64,000 bases of DNA from Hirsutella rhossiliensis (lineage: Eukaryota > Ascomycota > Sordariomycetes > Hypocreales > Ophiocordycipitaceae): assembly GCF_020360975.1 (NCBI RefSeq), contig NW_025408668.1, forward strand, positions 5,332,001 through 5,396,000, read 5' to 3'. Positions 22,962-33,500 of this stretch are shown piece by piece; the first letter of the stretch is position 1; every line of letters begins with the position of its first letter. A program made the position numbers and the translations under genes. The notes under the pieces were generated by a model that searched no databases, had not been told where the DNA came from, and was given only the letters and a program-made list of their open reading frames with translations.

Positions 22962-25130
22962 TCACAGGCGAATCTGCCCCGCGTCGCCAAACCACCTTCT
23001 GATGTCCGAATCGCTCCGCCCGCCGCGGCCCGAGGACGGCACGTCGCCGTCGCCGCCCATCCACTTTGGCTTCTTGATGCCCTGTCCGATCTCCTGCAGC
23101 CACTGCGGCGTCTCGATGGTGTCGATTGTGTTCTTCATACGGTGGCCGAGGATCTGGAAGATGTTGTCGTCCTCGGGCGGCTCGTCCGAGTACGACGCGC
23201 GCGACGGCTGACCGGGCCGTGGGGCCGTGGCAGAGGGCCGGGGCGAGGAGCGGGCGGACGGGACATCCACGTCCCTCGCGGGCGGGACGGACAGGACGGG
23301 GTGGGGACGGGCTCCGTTGGTGTTGGCTGCGGTGAGCCGGACGGCCGCCTCTTCGCGCCGCTGATGCAGCGAGTTTCCTTGCAGCTCTTGTTGTATGAGT
23401 ATTTGCCCTTCGCGCCAGGATGCTGTGCTGTAGCCCGAGGGGTTCCCCTCGTCGTCGTCGTCGTCTTCATCGTCGGCCAAGCCCACTCCGGCCAACAGAC
23501 GCTTAACCTTGCCGTAGAGCCCAAAGAGGGTGGCGAAGACGGGGACCAAGAGGATGATGGGGAAGAGATCATCGAACCAGCGGCCCAAGGCTGTAAAGTC
23601 AATATGGCTGCCGAGGAAGTCGTAAAACGTCGTCTTGGAATAGACCTCGGACGTGAGAAACGTCATAAAGTTGTACGACAGGGGCATGCAGAGCTTGGCC
23701 ACCTGCGAGGCATACCAGAACGCCGACTCGTAGGCCGTGTTCCGTTTGACCAACGCGCGGCCTCGCCACACCTTGACCTCGGTGATGGAGATGAGCGCAG
23801 CGGCACACATGTAGCAGATCCAGAGGGCGGAAATGACCTGCTCGGCAAACCCGACCTGGGCCTCGTCGCCGACCCAGTTGTGGATGACGCTCAGGCGAAT
23901 GACAGACAGCTTGGGAAAAGGAAACTTGACCAGTTCGGACCACAGGACGCAGGCGGAAGCAAGCGCGAGGAAGCCGCCAAGAGCCAGGCGCGTATGCGGC
24001 ATGATGTGATAGTAGCAGAGGTATCGGGCATACGGCGTCAGGATTTGCGTCCTAGCCCACGGCCCTGCGTGGGGCGAGGCTTGGCCGAAATCAAGGTTCT
24101 TGGACGCGGCCGAGTCAAGGATTGCTTGCGTCTCGCTCGCTTCCTGGATCAAGCGGTTCCATTCGTCGGCATATCGGGACCTCGCATGACGTGCGCGGAC
24201 GAGCCTCCTGGTCAAGTCAGCGAGAAACTTTTCAGTAATGACGGTCGGTATAATTCGATTGTGAGAGTCGGTGTCGGGTGTGAAGGACGGAGGTTGGTTG
24301 CGCGCAACACCGGCCATTTCTTGCAGCTCCTCGATCCAGTCCTGGAAGTCCACTGCACTGCCCACCTTGCGACGACCGAGCTCGGAGACTTGGGCCACGA
24401 TTTCCTGCAGAGTCTCGACAGAATCCTGCATCTTTTCGAGAGCCTTGGGTGCCCTGGACTGCAGCCGCCGCAGGCTCCCGCTGATGCTGGCGCTGCGGAT
24501 GAGGCGCCTCGGGATCGACACCAACCCATGGCCCATGAGATAGATGGCGAGGACCAAGCCCCAGCAGTACGCCAGAGCCATGACAAGAGCCTTGAGCGAC
24601 TCGAACGTGAGCTTGTAGACGATGGCGATGTAGACAAAGCCGGCGATGCCCGCGCCGGCACACGCGACGTAGAACTGTGCATTCTGTCGAAGCGAGTATC
24701 TCAGCTTGTCGTTTGGGTCGCGATATCCAGCGTCCGAGTATTCTCCCAGGATCGGGAGGATAAACCTGGAAAAATAGACGTTAGAATGCGACGAGACAGC
24801 ATCGCGCGAGTGTGCGCACCAAGTTAGAGCAAAGGTTAGCCAATACGTGATCCTCCACGACACCAAGACGACTCGTTGAGGTAGCCACACGCCGCGGGAG
24901 GCTTCATCGTCGGTCGCCGCGCTCGAGGCGAGATCTATGGGGACGAGGATGACCACGATGGAGGGGAGCCAGAGGGCGAAGAAGATGGGGACGAGGTAAA
25001 AGGCCGGAGTCGAGCGGAGAGGCAGATAGTGTCGGAGGATGAGCAGCACCACCAGGGAGATGGCGAGCAGCGCAAAGAGGGAAAAGAGTGTCGAGCCGAA
25101 GGGCGTCGCGGCGCTCAAGGCGTGAGGCAT
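22962..25130 (-). CDS. LMBR1-like multi-pass membrane protein (LMBRD2 type)
   Basis: Polytopic membrane protein of the LMBR1/LIMR family; animal LMBRD2 has been tied to GPCR signalling, the fungal role is unknown. The frame is open throughout, but the intron 24766-24819 (gtgcgc..ttccag, 54 nt) should be removed: it restores LTFALTWFILPILGEYSDAGY, the family core, and leaves 704 aa. The N-terminus has several helices (LFSLFALLAISLVVLLIL, LVPIFFALWLPSIVVILV). After a coiled segment (residues about 220-330) come further helices (LGGFLALASACVLWSELV, ALWICYMCAAALISI, FPIILLVPVFATLFGLYG). The C-terminal 150 residues are disordered with an acidic DDEDDDDDE run. Because the intron length is a multiple of three, an unspliced message would also be translatable. 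Confidence 0.9.
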   Translation of the reverse strand: MPHALSAATPFGSTLFSLFALLAISLVVLLILRHYLPLRSTPAFYLVPIFFALWLPSIVVILVPIDLASSAATDDEASRGVWLPQRVVLVSWRITYWLTFALTWCAHSRDAVSSHSNVYFSRFILPILGEYSDAGYRDPNDKLRYSLRQNAQFYVACAGAGIAGFVYIAIVYKLTFESLKALVMALAYCWGLVLAIYLMGHGLVSIPRRLIRSASISGSLRRLQSRAPKALEKMQDSVETLQEIVAQVSELGRRKVGSAVDFQDWIEELQEMAGVARNQPPSFTPDTDSHNRIIPTVITEKFLADLTRRLVRARHARSRYADEWNRLIQEASETQAILDSAASKNLDFGQASPHAGPWARTQILTPYARYLCYYHIMPHTRLALGGFLALASACVLWSELVKFPFPKLSVIRLSVIHNWVGDEAQVGFAEQVISALWICYMCAAALISITEVKVWRGRALVKRNTAYESAFWYASQVAKLCMPLSYNFMTFLTSEVYSKTTFYDFLGSHIDFTALGRWFDDLFPIILLVPVFATLFGLYGKVKRLLAGVGLADDEDDDDDEGNPSGYSTASWREGQILIQQELQGNSLHQRREEAAVRLTAANTNGARPHPVLSVPPARDVDVPSARSSPRPSATAPRPGQPSRASYSDEPPEDDNIFQILGHRMKNTIDTIETPQWLQEIGQGIKKPKWMGGDGDVPSSGRGGRSDSDIRRWFGDAGQIRL

Positions 25131-25569
25131 GATGAGGCGGTGACGAGGGAAGCCATCCGAGCTTTTGCGGGAGCAGGACGACGCGGTGTTGTCGAAGGGT
25201 CGAGAAGGCTGGCTTTGTTAGGAGGTTTCACAGGCGCGTCTCATGACGCAGTTTAATTCCCTGACGGGGCGCGCGGCAGAATTAGCCGCCTGTGTCAGCC
25301 TACCCTGTAGTTTGGTCTACCTACTTCGCACTACATAAACCCCATACCTCGGCTATCTAGGGAGTTTGCCATTTTCAACTCGTATAAATTTTAGGTAATT
25401 AGTATTGCTCAACCAAGCGCCTCGTGCTTTTGGCTAGTACATGATCTACCAAGGTTGATCCACCTTAAATGCTGTGTGGCCAAGGCCCCATGGACGAAAC
25501 GATGGCACCACGATCATACATCCACGATTTGTACCAACCGAGGACGAGGATTCTGCTCGCCACTTCTTG
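25131..25569. other. Intergenic, LMBR1 upstream region
   Basis: Promoter side of the minus-strand LMBR1-like gene; AT-rich at 25370-25410. No gene supported. Confidence 0.4.
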
Positions 25570-26075
25570 CAGACGGTCCTGCATTGCCCTGGTTCCATAG
25601 TAACCAGCTTCGCAAACTAGCAATGGGTATGGGAGGCGTCGGCGAATGCTGCGAAGCCCATGTGGAAAATATGGCACGCGACGTGTCCGCAAGCATCTCC
25701 TCAACTCTGGGCTCGACAGTGCAATCGCTATATGTATATCCGTGGCTCCAGCTTTCGCAGACTGGCTTCCGGGCTCGATCTGGAGAGATATGAGGCATCC
25801 TGCACAACAAGGCCGCCGAGGCTGACAAAGATCAAGCTGCGGTCTTCAGACTCTGACTTTGCCCTGAAACGGACGACCTCCCTAGAAGGTTCCCGGCGTG
25901 GCCGAATTGCTCCAGTCCACGATATCGGCATCGTAACCAAAGCTGAGCATCCGTGCATCTGGGATGTCGAGCTCACTGGCAAGTGCAGCTCGGATCCACG
26001 ACCATCGGCACAGCACCAAGTGCCGTGTAGATTGCTTGTCAGGCCGTGCATGAAGACGATATCGACAGCCAGCAC
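25570..26075 (-). pseudogene. Remnant of an alpha/beta-hydrolase (serine esterase) domain, as found at N-termini of fungal NLR-like proteins
   Basis: The minus strand shows pieces of a lipase-like domain in shifting frames: LAVDIVFMHGLTSNLHGTW at 26072, then in a second frame ELDIPDARMLSFGYDADIVD followed by a TAG near 25890, then back in the first frame SEDRSLIFVSLGGLVVQDAS and LSRSSPE. The nucleophile elbow, normally GHSLGG, reads VSLGG, so the catalytic region is damaged. In fungi this domain is common ahead of NACHT/NB-ARC and ankyrin or TPR repeats (NLR-like, heterokaryon incompatibility). No such downstream domains are visible here, so only a 5' fragment is left. Confidence 0.6.
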
Positions 26076-26465
26076 CAGGCCTGATGGGGGCTCGTATAGA
26101 CGCTCCTCTTGGGATCAGCTTGGAGGTCGAGCTGGCTGCCGCTGCTTGGGATTACGGAGGGCTTGGACGGGACTGCGGGCTTCTGGAATAGAGTCCGGGT
26201 GGGTTTGCTGGTGGGTGGAGGACTGTCACGCTGTGCCTAGTGCCCTTTGCGCTGTGGAGCACTTGGTGAGGTGTGCAGTAAGCAGCTTCCTGCTGTGCTT
26301 CTTTGACGAGGTCGCGACCCACTCCCTATCATCATATCATGCTTATAAGAATATCAGCAATCTTGACGAACCATCACTTCGATGCTCGGTTGAGCGTTGA
26401 AGAGCTGCTCTTGACACATCACCCTCCTCACCCTCATCTTTCCATGTCCATGGAGGGCTACCTAT
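26076..26465. other. Intergenic
   Basis: No gene recognised between the esterase remnant and the P450 stop codon. Confidence 0.4.
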
Positions 26466-28145
26466 CTAGGCTTGAATCAAGCACCGCCCACCTGATGGAG
26501 ACAGCAAAAGGTGGACCATTGGCTTCATGTCGCCGTCGCACATGCCCTCGAGCGACGACATGCGCGCCTCGGGGAAGGTCAGGAAGAAGCGGGCGGCGGC
26601 CAGCCGAAGCTCTATGAGAGCGAGGTGCTTCCCGATACAGACTGGGGCCCAGTCGTCAGCAAGGCCTATTGCTCTAGGCGTTCGACACTCACCTCGGGCG
26701 CCCCGGCCAAAGGGCATGTAGGCCTCCCTCATGGCCTTTGTGGGCGATGCCCATCGCGAGGGCTGGAACTCGTCCGGCTGCGGGAAAATGACGGGATCGC
26801 GGTGCATGCTGAATGCCTGCGCGCACACCTCGGTGCCCGCTGCGAACCAGTGTCCCGCAAGCTCGGCCCCGCCCGGAGGCACCAGCCGAGGCAGGCCGGA
26901 TGGGGCCGCCGAGTATAGGCGCAGCGCCTCGCTAATGACCTGGTCAAGGAAGGGCAGGCTGCGTAGCTGAGCCTCGGTAAAGTCGGGCGGCAGCGTCCGT
27001 AGCTCCCGGACCAGCCTCGCTCGAATGTCCGGGTTGCGGCACACGGCCCAGGTCAAGTAGGTCAGCGAATTCGCCGTCGTGTCGCTACCCGCCGTGATGA
27101 AGTTCTGGGCCTCGTCGCGGATCTCGTTGAACGGCATTTTGCCATCCTCTGAGGCGCTGAAGAGCTTGGAGAAGAACGTACGCTGCGCCTCGTCCGGGTC
27201 GACAGCCTGAAGCCACTGGTGCCGCTCCAGCAAGTCGCTTGCATAACGAGTCAGGTTCTCGCTGGCTCGGTATGCCCGCCCAAGTATAGGAAACGGAGCG
27301 ACTCTGCAGAGTCCAACCATGGACGGGAAGGTGGCCCGGATGGCGCCAACTCGGCTGTCTTGCTCCAAATCACGGGCGTAGTCGTTCTTCTATTGGCGCG
27401 GCTCAGCACCTAGCGGCGTCTGCAACGGACCGATGCAACTTACATGACCAAGCTCCAGCATGCGGAACGAGTCGCCAAACGTCAGCTCGCCGATAGTGTC
27501 CGTCGTCATGAATAACCACCATTTGAAGACGTCTGCCGCGCCTCGCGACTTCATTTCCTCACCTATCCTGGAGAGGGCCAACGCCAGACGGGCCTCTACG
27601 TGAACAATCACCCACTTCAGCGACGAGTCCGACATGGGCCCTGCTAGGAGCTTTCGGTGCCGGCGATGGAAGTCGACGTTAACCGTGTTGAAGAGCGACT
27701 GTTGCCCCGGCACGGCCAGCCTGCGGTAGAACTGGGACTTGCGGAATGTCTCCCTGCTGCCGTATATGGTTTTCACGGCCTCGATATCTATAATGTCGAC
27801 CTCATTGGGGCCGATGCGGACAATAGGGCCTATAATTAGGCGCTCAGTTGGCATGCCTCCGTTCGGACTGTTGACATGGTGGACTGACCGTAATGCCGGT
27901 GAAGAGCATGCACATAGTGGCACCTTGAGCCGCTGAGGAAGTGGAAGTCGAGAACAAGCCTCGTCCACTTTGAATACCACGGCCCGGGGATGCGGGAAGT
28001 TGGCACTCGAAAGACATGGTAGACAGTCTGCAGCTTTAAGCGACCGGACGAGGCAGCGGCATCAAGTATCTCTTACTCGAACAAAGCCTAGCACCACTGC
28101 GATAGCGAGAAGGAGCAGAGTACCGTCACTGGAAAGGCGGCCCAT
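26466..28145 (-). CDS. Cytochrome P450, isotrichodermin-hydroxylase/pisatin-demethylase-like, complete
   Basis: Microsomal P450 in five exons: 28145-28077, 28027-27889, 27829-27444, 27389-26693 and 26641-26466, introns 49, 59, 54 and 51 nt. The first exon encodes the anchor (MGRLSSDGTLLLLAIAVVLG). The second gives RIPGPWYSKWTRL and HYVHALHRHYG; the third GPIVRIGPNEVDIIDIEAVK. The splice at 27390-27443 gives FRMLELGHKNDYARDLEQD. The I-helix is AGSDTTANSLTYLTW, ExxR is EALR, and the haem loop FGRGARVCIGKHLALIE forms only after removing 26642-26692. All P450 signatures are intact. The sequence type is common in fungal detoxification and secondary metabolism; substrate unknown. No other biosynthetic gene lies beside it. 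Confidence 0.88.
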
Positions 28146-28620
28146 GCTGAACAAGTTTGGGGGACTGAGCCAAAGGCCGTGGGCGTACCCTTTGCGCCGG
28201 CCACCTGGTGGCAGCCGTCAACTGTTATTAAATACCATGCCCTGAGATCGTACCATCGTATGCGAAGTCTGTTTACCTGAGTCGGACCTTCCGGGCAATA
28301 GGCTCCGGCCGCGTGGAAGACACCGTACGTGGGATGCTTCAGCTTGACGGCTGGATGGGCGAATGAGGATGGAGATGCACAGGTCAAGTCACACGATCAC
28401 CTGCATCTGTCGCAAAGCGTGGCGAGATTCTGCAGGTCTAGAGGATGTCTCTTAGCAAGAGAGGCTATAGGAGGAGCTAAAAGGATGTGCAGAGAGCTGA
28501 GGAGGGGAAGAGAGGGGAAGAAAGACGTGGCGACGGCTTCCTATAGACTCCTATAGACGTGGCAAAAGATAAGACGGAATGGCCTGCACGGCTGGAAAAG
28601 AGGGGTAAAAGAGGGGACAT
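28146..28620. other. Intergenic, P450 upstream region
   Basis: Promoter side of the minus-strand P450. Purine-rich GAGG/GGGAAG repeats occur at 28450-28615. No gene supported. Confidence 0.4.
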
Positions 28621-28866
28621 CAAGATCTCGGCTGTACGGAATTTCTGTTACATGTAAAGCTATCAATTATAACAGTCACTTGCAGCATCCTCTGCTGGAG
28701 TGTGCACTCTACTTTTGCCTAGCAAAATAACGTGATAATTTCTAACCTTATTATAAGTGCTGTAAGGATATGAAGAAGAGTAATCAAATAGAAGAGGGAG
28801 AAAGAAATATAGAAGTATAGTACTTATAGTACTTACTTTTATCCTTAAATTTAGATAACTTTCTGT

Positions 28867-28960
28867 CAGGACAAGAAAGGGCCTATAATACGCGTTAGTA
28901 ACATCTCTACTAGGGGTGCCCTTATTTTGCATAGTGTAGCGGTATTTTACTAGCTTAATA
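28867..28960 (+). repeat. 94-bp direct repeat, copy 1
   Basis: Begins CAGGACAAGAAAGGGCCTAT and ends TAGCTTAATA. Matches 29238-29331 with only a few differences, mostly G/A or C/T. This copy keeps more G and C (TTTTGCATAGTGTAG). Confidence 0.88.
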
Positions 28961-29237
28961 GTTATGAGCCAGGTTGCGGGTCCCCGCTAAGCGAATCAGT
29001 GAGGGTTAAAAACCTATTCCGGAAGCTGCGCTAGCTGGTTGGTCTATTGTTCGACTCCTAGGGAGGTTATGATGCGCTGCGGGTAGCTGATAGCCTAAAT
29101 CTAAAGAATTAGGGGGGTTGCCTATGCCTCCTTAACTATATAGGAAATCCTATCTGTTTACTAGATAAGGCCCTATTAGTCCTATAGGTAGCTTGCTAGC
29201 CCTATAAAAGATATAGCTATTAACCTAGGAGTTATAT

Positions 29238-29331
29238 TAGGATAAGAAAGGGCCTATAATACGCGTTAGTAATACCTCTACTAGGGGTGCCCTTATTTTA
29301 TATAGTATAGCGGTATTTTACTAGCTTAATA
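29238..29331 (+). repeat. 94-bp direct repeat, copy 2
   Basis: Same sequence as 28867-28960, but with A where copy 1 has G (TTTTATATAGTATAG) and TAGGATAAG where copy 1 has CAGGACAAG, so it is the more mutated copy. Confidence 0.88.
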
Positions 29332-30048
29332 CTTTCCTTTATTTACATAAATTTTTTTTTAAATTAATATATACCTTTATATCTTTTTTATAAGAACTAA
29401 AAGCTTAAATAGTATTTTTATAACTTTTAGCTATTATATATAAGATATAAATAGGACCTACCTAGAAGTAGGTAGATCCGGCACTATCTCCTATACTAGA
29501 TAGAGGCGTTAGACCTATCTATATATAAGGTAGATCTAATGCCTAGATAATTATAAAAGGATAGCCTTTTACTCTTACTACTTAGATAGGATATCTTACG
29601 ACCGTCTAGAGTTACGGGAGGGCTTTAGCTAGATATAGCGAACATTACTATATATTTATCGCTAGTTACGATAGGTCTAACTAACACCTAGCATCCCTAA
29701 TAAAGTACTTTTTTCCCTTGATTTATAAGACTTTATTTTTCTTACTATATATCTCTTAAGTTTTTATTTTATTTTATAGCCTATTATTTAGTTATAGTAA
29801 AAACTAATAGTCTATAATAGATAAGAGAATTATTAATTGCCTCGTTATTTGCTTTCTAGCGTAAATAAATATGCTATTTTTATATATCACGGCCCTCTAA
29901 TTTCTTACGGCTTCTCCTCTGTAATGTCTCGGATAGCTGTCTTTTATCTAAGACGTCTATTTATGCGCGAAAGCCTTACAGCAGTAGCCCACCACGGCAA
30001 AAGGTCTTGTCGCAGCCCATAGTTAGGACATGCAGTGGAATTCTTGGT

Positions 30049-30375
30049 CTAAGTACTGGACGCACGTGCCAATAGTTCCCCATCTATCTCGTTAATCGAA
30101 TCGTCTGTCTCGTCATTCGAGTCGTCTGTAAAATTCGGCTTGAGGAGGGCGGCAAAACCCTCTAGAAGCTCGTCATTATCCAAGAACGAGAGCCCATCCA
30201 GGTCTTCTTCGTCTTCGTCTCGCTTGTGAGCCTCAGCATCTTCGTCTAACTTGGAGAGATCTTCCGCGGCTTGGTCAAGGAGGCTGAGGGTACGATCCAA
30301 GTCTATCTCCTCCTGGTTATCCGTGGACCTCTTGGATAAGGCCAAAACATCATCAAACAGCTGCTTCTTCTCCTC
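30049..30375 (-). pseudogene. 3' half of secreted protein gene split by the gypsy element
   Basis: C-terminal 108 codons of the gene that begins at 37820. Read on the minus strand directly after the target duplication it continues in frame: EEKKQLFDDVLALSKRSTDN, then acidic segments (LDRTLSLLDQAAEDLSKLDE, DEDEEDLDGLSFLDNDELLE) and a stop at 30049. Cut off from its promoter and start codon by 5.7 kb of retrotransposon, it should not be translated as part of the original protein. A Met at 30345 could in theory start a short product. Confidence 0.85.
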
Positions 30376-30380
30376 CTCTC
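30376..30380. repeat. Target-site duplication, left copy (CTCTC)
   Basis: CTCTC immediately left of the left LTR, matching 36111-36115. Five bp is the usual Ty3/gypsy duplication length. Confidence 0.92.
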
Positions 30381-30569
30381 TGTAACGGTCTCAACTGAGT
30401 GTGTTGACAACTAGCTGAGCGACTGCGACGAGTATCCTAAAGCTAAGGAGAAAAGAAGAAGAAAAGAAAAGAAAGGAAAGCTCTCGAAGATGGCACGAGC
30501 TTATAAGCGGAGCTCCGGTGGGTCTTGTCGAGAGCGGAGCCGAGACCCTCACGGGCTCAGCCCGTTACA
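30381..30569 (-). repeat. 3' LTR of the gypsy element
   Basis: 189 bp, TGTAACGGTC to CCCGTTACA, the same as 35922-36110. In minus orientation its first bases give Cys-Asn-Gly-Leu-Ser-Pro-stop, so it supplies the pol stop codon at 30549. Confidence 0.95.
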
Positions 30570-33500
30570 ATAACCCCCCCCCTTCCCCTCCCCCCGTTTC
30601 GATCGTTTCGATTGGGGTGGTTTCGATCCAACTTTCCCATGAACTTCTTCATACCTAGCCAGTGCTATTGTGTCTGCGACGTACTTGACTGGCTCCCACG
30701 TCGGACCTATCCATCCGACCCATTTCACCAACACTTTCCACTCTCTCCCGACTTTCTTCCTGTCCAGAATCTCTTCCACTTCCCACAGCTCGCCATCGTC
30801 CGTCAAAATGGCCGGTGGGCGGTAGTCATCCGACGTCTGTGACGGTAGCGGATCGTCCGCTGCTAAGCGTAAGAGCGACACGTGGAACACGTTGTGTATT
30901 CCCGGAGGCGTGTCCAGCCTGCACGCGTGTGACCCAATGGTCTCCAGGACGGTGTACTTGGCCGACAGCCAATCGAGCTTCTTGGATGGCCGATTGGATC
31001 GGATGTTGCGAAGTCGCAGCCATACCTTGTCTCCAGGCTTGAACTGGTCTGACGGCTGTCTTCGCGAATTGGCGTTCTTCTCTTGCTGCTCTTGCGCTGA
31101 CGCAATTGCCGCCTGGGCCCATTCCGTTGCCTCTCGAAATCGTTGCACAATGCTTTCAGCCCTGGTCACTGGGGACCTTCCGTCCGTCCGTAACTTCTCC
31201 TTGACTTGTATCGGGTCAACATGATACCCATGCGTGATAAAGAACGGGCTCAGGCCTGTCGACGTCGAGTTGTGATTGTTGATGGCCATCATGGCCGCTG
31301 GCAACAGCTCTTCCCAGTTATCCTGAGCATAAGCAGCAAAGATCCTCAGATATCTCTCGACTTCCTGATTCGCCCTTTCTGTTGCACCGTCAGTCTCGGG
31401 ATGCCACGCCGTAGACAATCTTTGCTTCACGCGTAGCAGCTCGCAGAGCCTCTGCCATAGTCTACTGGTGAATTGCGTGCCACGGTCAGTGACGATCGCG
31501 CGCGGCACGCCATGGTGTTGCACCACGTTCCGTAGCAATGCTCTGGCCGTCGTCTCGGCCGTGATGTCCTTCAATGACTCAAGAACGACACTTTTGGACA
31601 GTCTGTCCGTCACGACCATAAGGTTGGTCGAACCGTTCGACTTGGTTGGTGGCAGGTCTGTCACAAAGTCAATTGACAGCTCCGACCAGATCCTGTCTGG
31701 AATAGGTAGCGGCTTCAATAAACCGCGACGCTTCTCTCGCCAAATGTTGCTTCGGCCACACACATCACAATTTCTCACAAATTGACGCACGTCTGAATCG
31801 AGGCCTGGCCAATAAAACTTGCGGCTCAACAAGGACTTCAGCATGTCCCGTCCGGGGTGTCCTGCAAGCGTTGAGTCATGCGTCTCCTGCATAAGCCGCG
31901 TGCGCAGGGTTCGTGGTTCGGCACCCAAATTCGCTCTCGCCAGCAGAGCCGCTGTCCATCGTCAATCGAGCATTCCGAGAGCATCACGGGCAGTCCCCAA
32001 TGCGACGGCAGACGCCTCTCGCCTTGCTGTACGGCCTTTCGGATGAGCCAATAACGATTGTGCTTGACACCTTCGTCCCATAACTTCTGCAGTTCCGGGT
32101 CCGAGAAAGGGTTTTCGATTGAGTCGTCTTGGTCAGTTGTTGCGTCATCGGGTTGATCCGTGTCGCCCTTGGTGACATAACCGCTCTTGACTTTTGTCAC
32201 CAGGCCACCCTTGTTACGTTGCAGCAGCTGAACACGTCGTCCTTGCAACCGATCATCTTCGGCGCTGTGCGGCATGTCCTGTTCTCGTCGAGACAGCGTG
32301 TCCGGTACGACGGCTTCTTTGCCCGGTCGATGCTTGATGGTGAAGCTGTACCGCGATAGCGTCTCAGCCCATCGCGCCTGACGTTCACTCAGTTGCTGCT
32401 TCTTGGTGAAGTAACGGAGGTTGAGATGATCCGTCAAAACGGTAAAGGACTTCACACTCCTCAATTCGGCGTCCCAATGCTCAAGGCAGCGAATGATCGC
32501 CAGCAGCTCTTTATCGTGGATTGGGTAGTTGCACTCCGCCGGTGCGTTTTTCTTTGAGAAGAAGGCCACAGGCCGCATGATGCCGTCATCGCCCTTTTGC
32601 GAGAGCGCCCCTCCTGTGACATAACCGGATGAATCCGTCTCCACAATCGTCTCTCTATCCGGATCCCATTGCGCAAGGACCGGCGCACTGGTCAGAAGAG
32701 CCTTCAACTCCTCGAAGGCCTTGTCGCACTCCTTCGACCACGCAAACACCGCATCCTTCTTTGTTAACGCCGTTAGAGGCGCGGCGATGTTGGAGAATCT
32801 GGGAATGAATTGCCGGTAATAGTTGGCAAACCCAGAAAGCTTCTGACGCCTTTGACAGAACGGGGTCGCTGCCACTGCTGAATTGCCTGCACCTTCTCCG
32901 GGTCCACGCGGATACCTTTCCCGGCTTCGACGATGAAGCCCAGGTACTTGACACTCTTTGCCTCAAAGTCACACTTGTCGATATCAATCTGCAGGCCTGC
33001 ATCTCGCAGTCGAGCAAGGACCTGCCTGACTTTGTTGCGATGATCTGCGAGCGAACCGCTCGAGTAGATCAAGATGTCGTCAATGTAAGCGGAACAGAAC
33101 TCGTCGAGGAAATCTCGCAACGTGTGGTTTATGTAACGCTGAAACGTTGCGGGAGCACCCGTCAACCCGAATGGCGTGACAAGCCATTCGTAGAGTCCGT
33201 AACGTGTTCTGAATGCTGTCTTCCACTCGTCTCCCTCCTCGACGCGAATCTTGTGAAATGCTGCGATAACGTCAAGTTTGGTGAGCCACTTGGCCTTGGA
33301 CAGCGACCGCAAAGTTTCCTCGATCAACGGCAAGGAGATCGGTCTTTCTTGGTGATCGCATTCAATCCTCGATAGTCCACGCAAAGCGCAGACCACCACC
33401 GGGCTTCCTCACGAACAAAACTGGTGCTGACGCTGGAGAACTACTTGCTCGAATGAAACCCTTGTCGAGTAGCTCAGTGAGAGTCTTTCGCAGAACAATG

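Larger units (their letters stand above)
28620..29960. repeat. AT-rich block with decayed repeats (RIP-like)
   Basis: About 1.3 kb strongly enriched in A, T and TpA dinucleotides, unlike the GC-rich flanks; no sizeable open frames. It holds two copies of a 94-bp sequence and a short GC-richer island (28975-29060). The pattern is what repeat-induced point mutation leaves in ascomycete genomes. The original element cannot be recognised. Confidence 0.7.

Noticed and set aside
22851..24827. 658-codon plus-strand open frame opposite LMBR1
   Set aside because: Antisense shadow; the minus strand shows membrane helices, family motifs and a proper intron.
25660..26400. 246-codon plus-strand open frame
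   Set aside because: No recognisable sequence; the minus strand of the same region carries the esterase-domain motifs.
29020..29060. Possible tRNA gene (A-box and B-box like sequences)
   Set aside because: The boxes are only about 5 bp apart and no cloverleaf can be drawn, so not a tRNA.
28867..29331. The 94-bp repeat pair as LTRs of a small element
   Set aside because: No TG..CA ends, no target duplication and no coding or primer sites between the copies.
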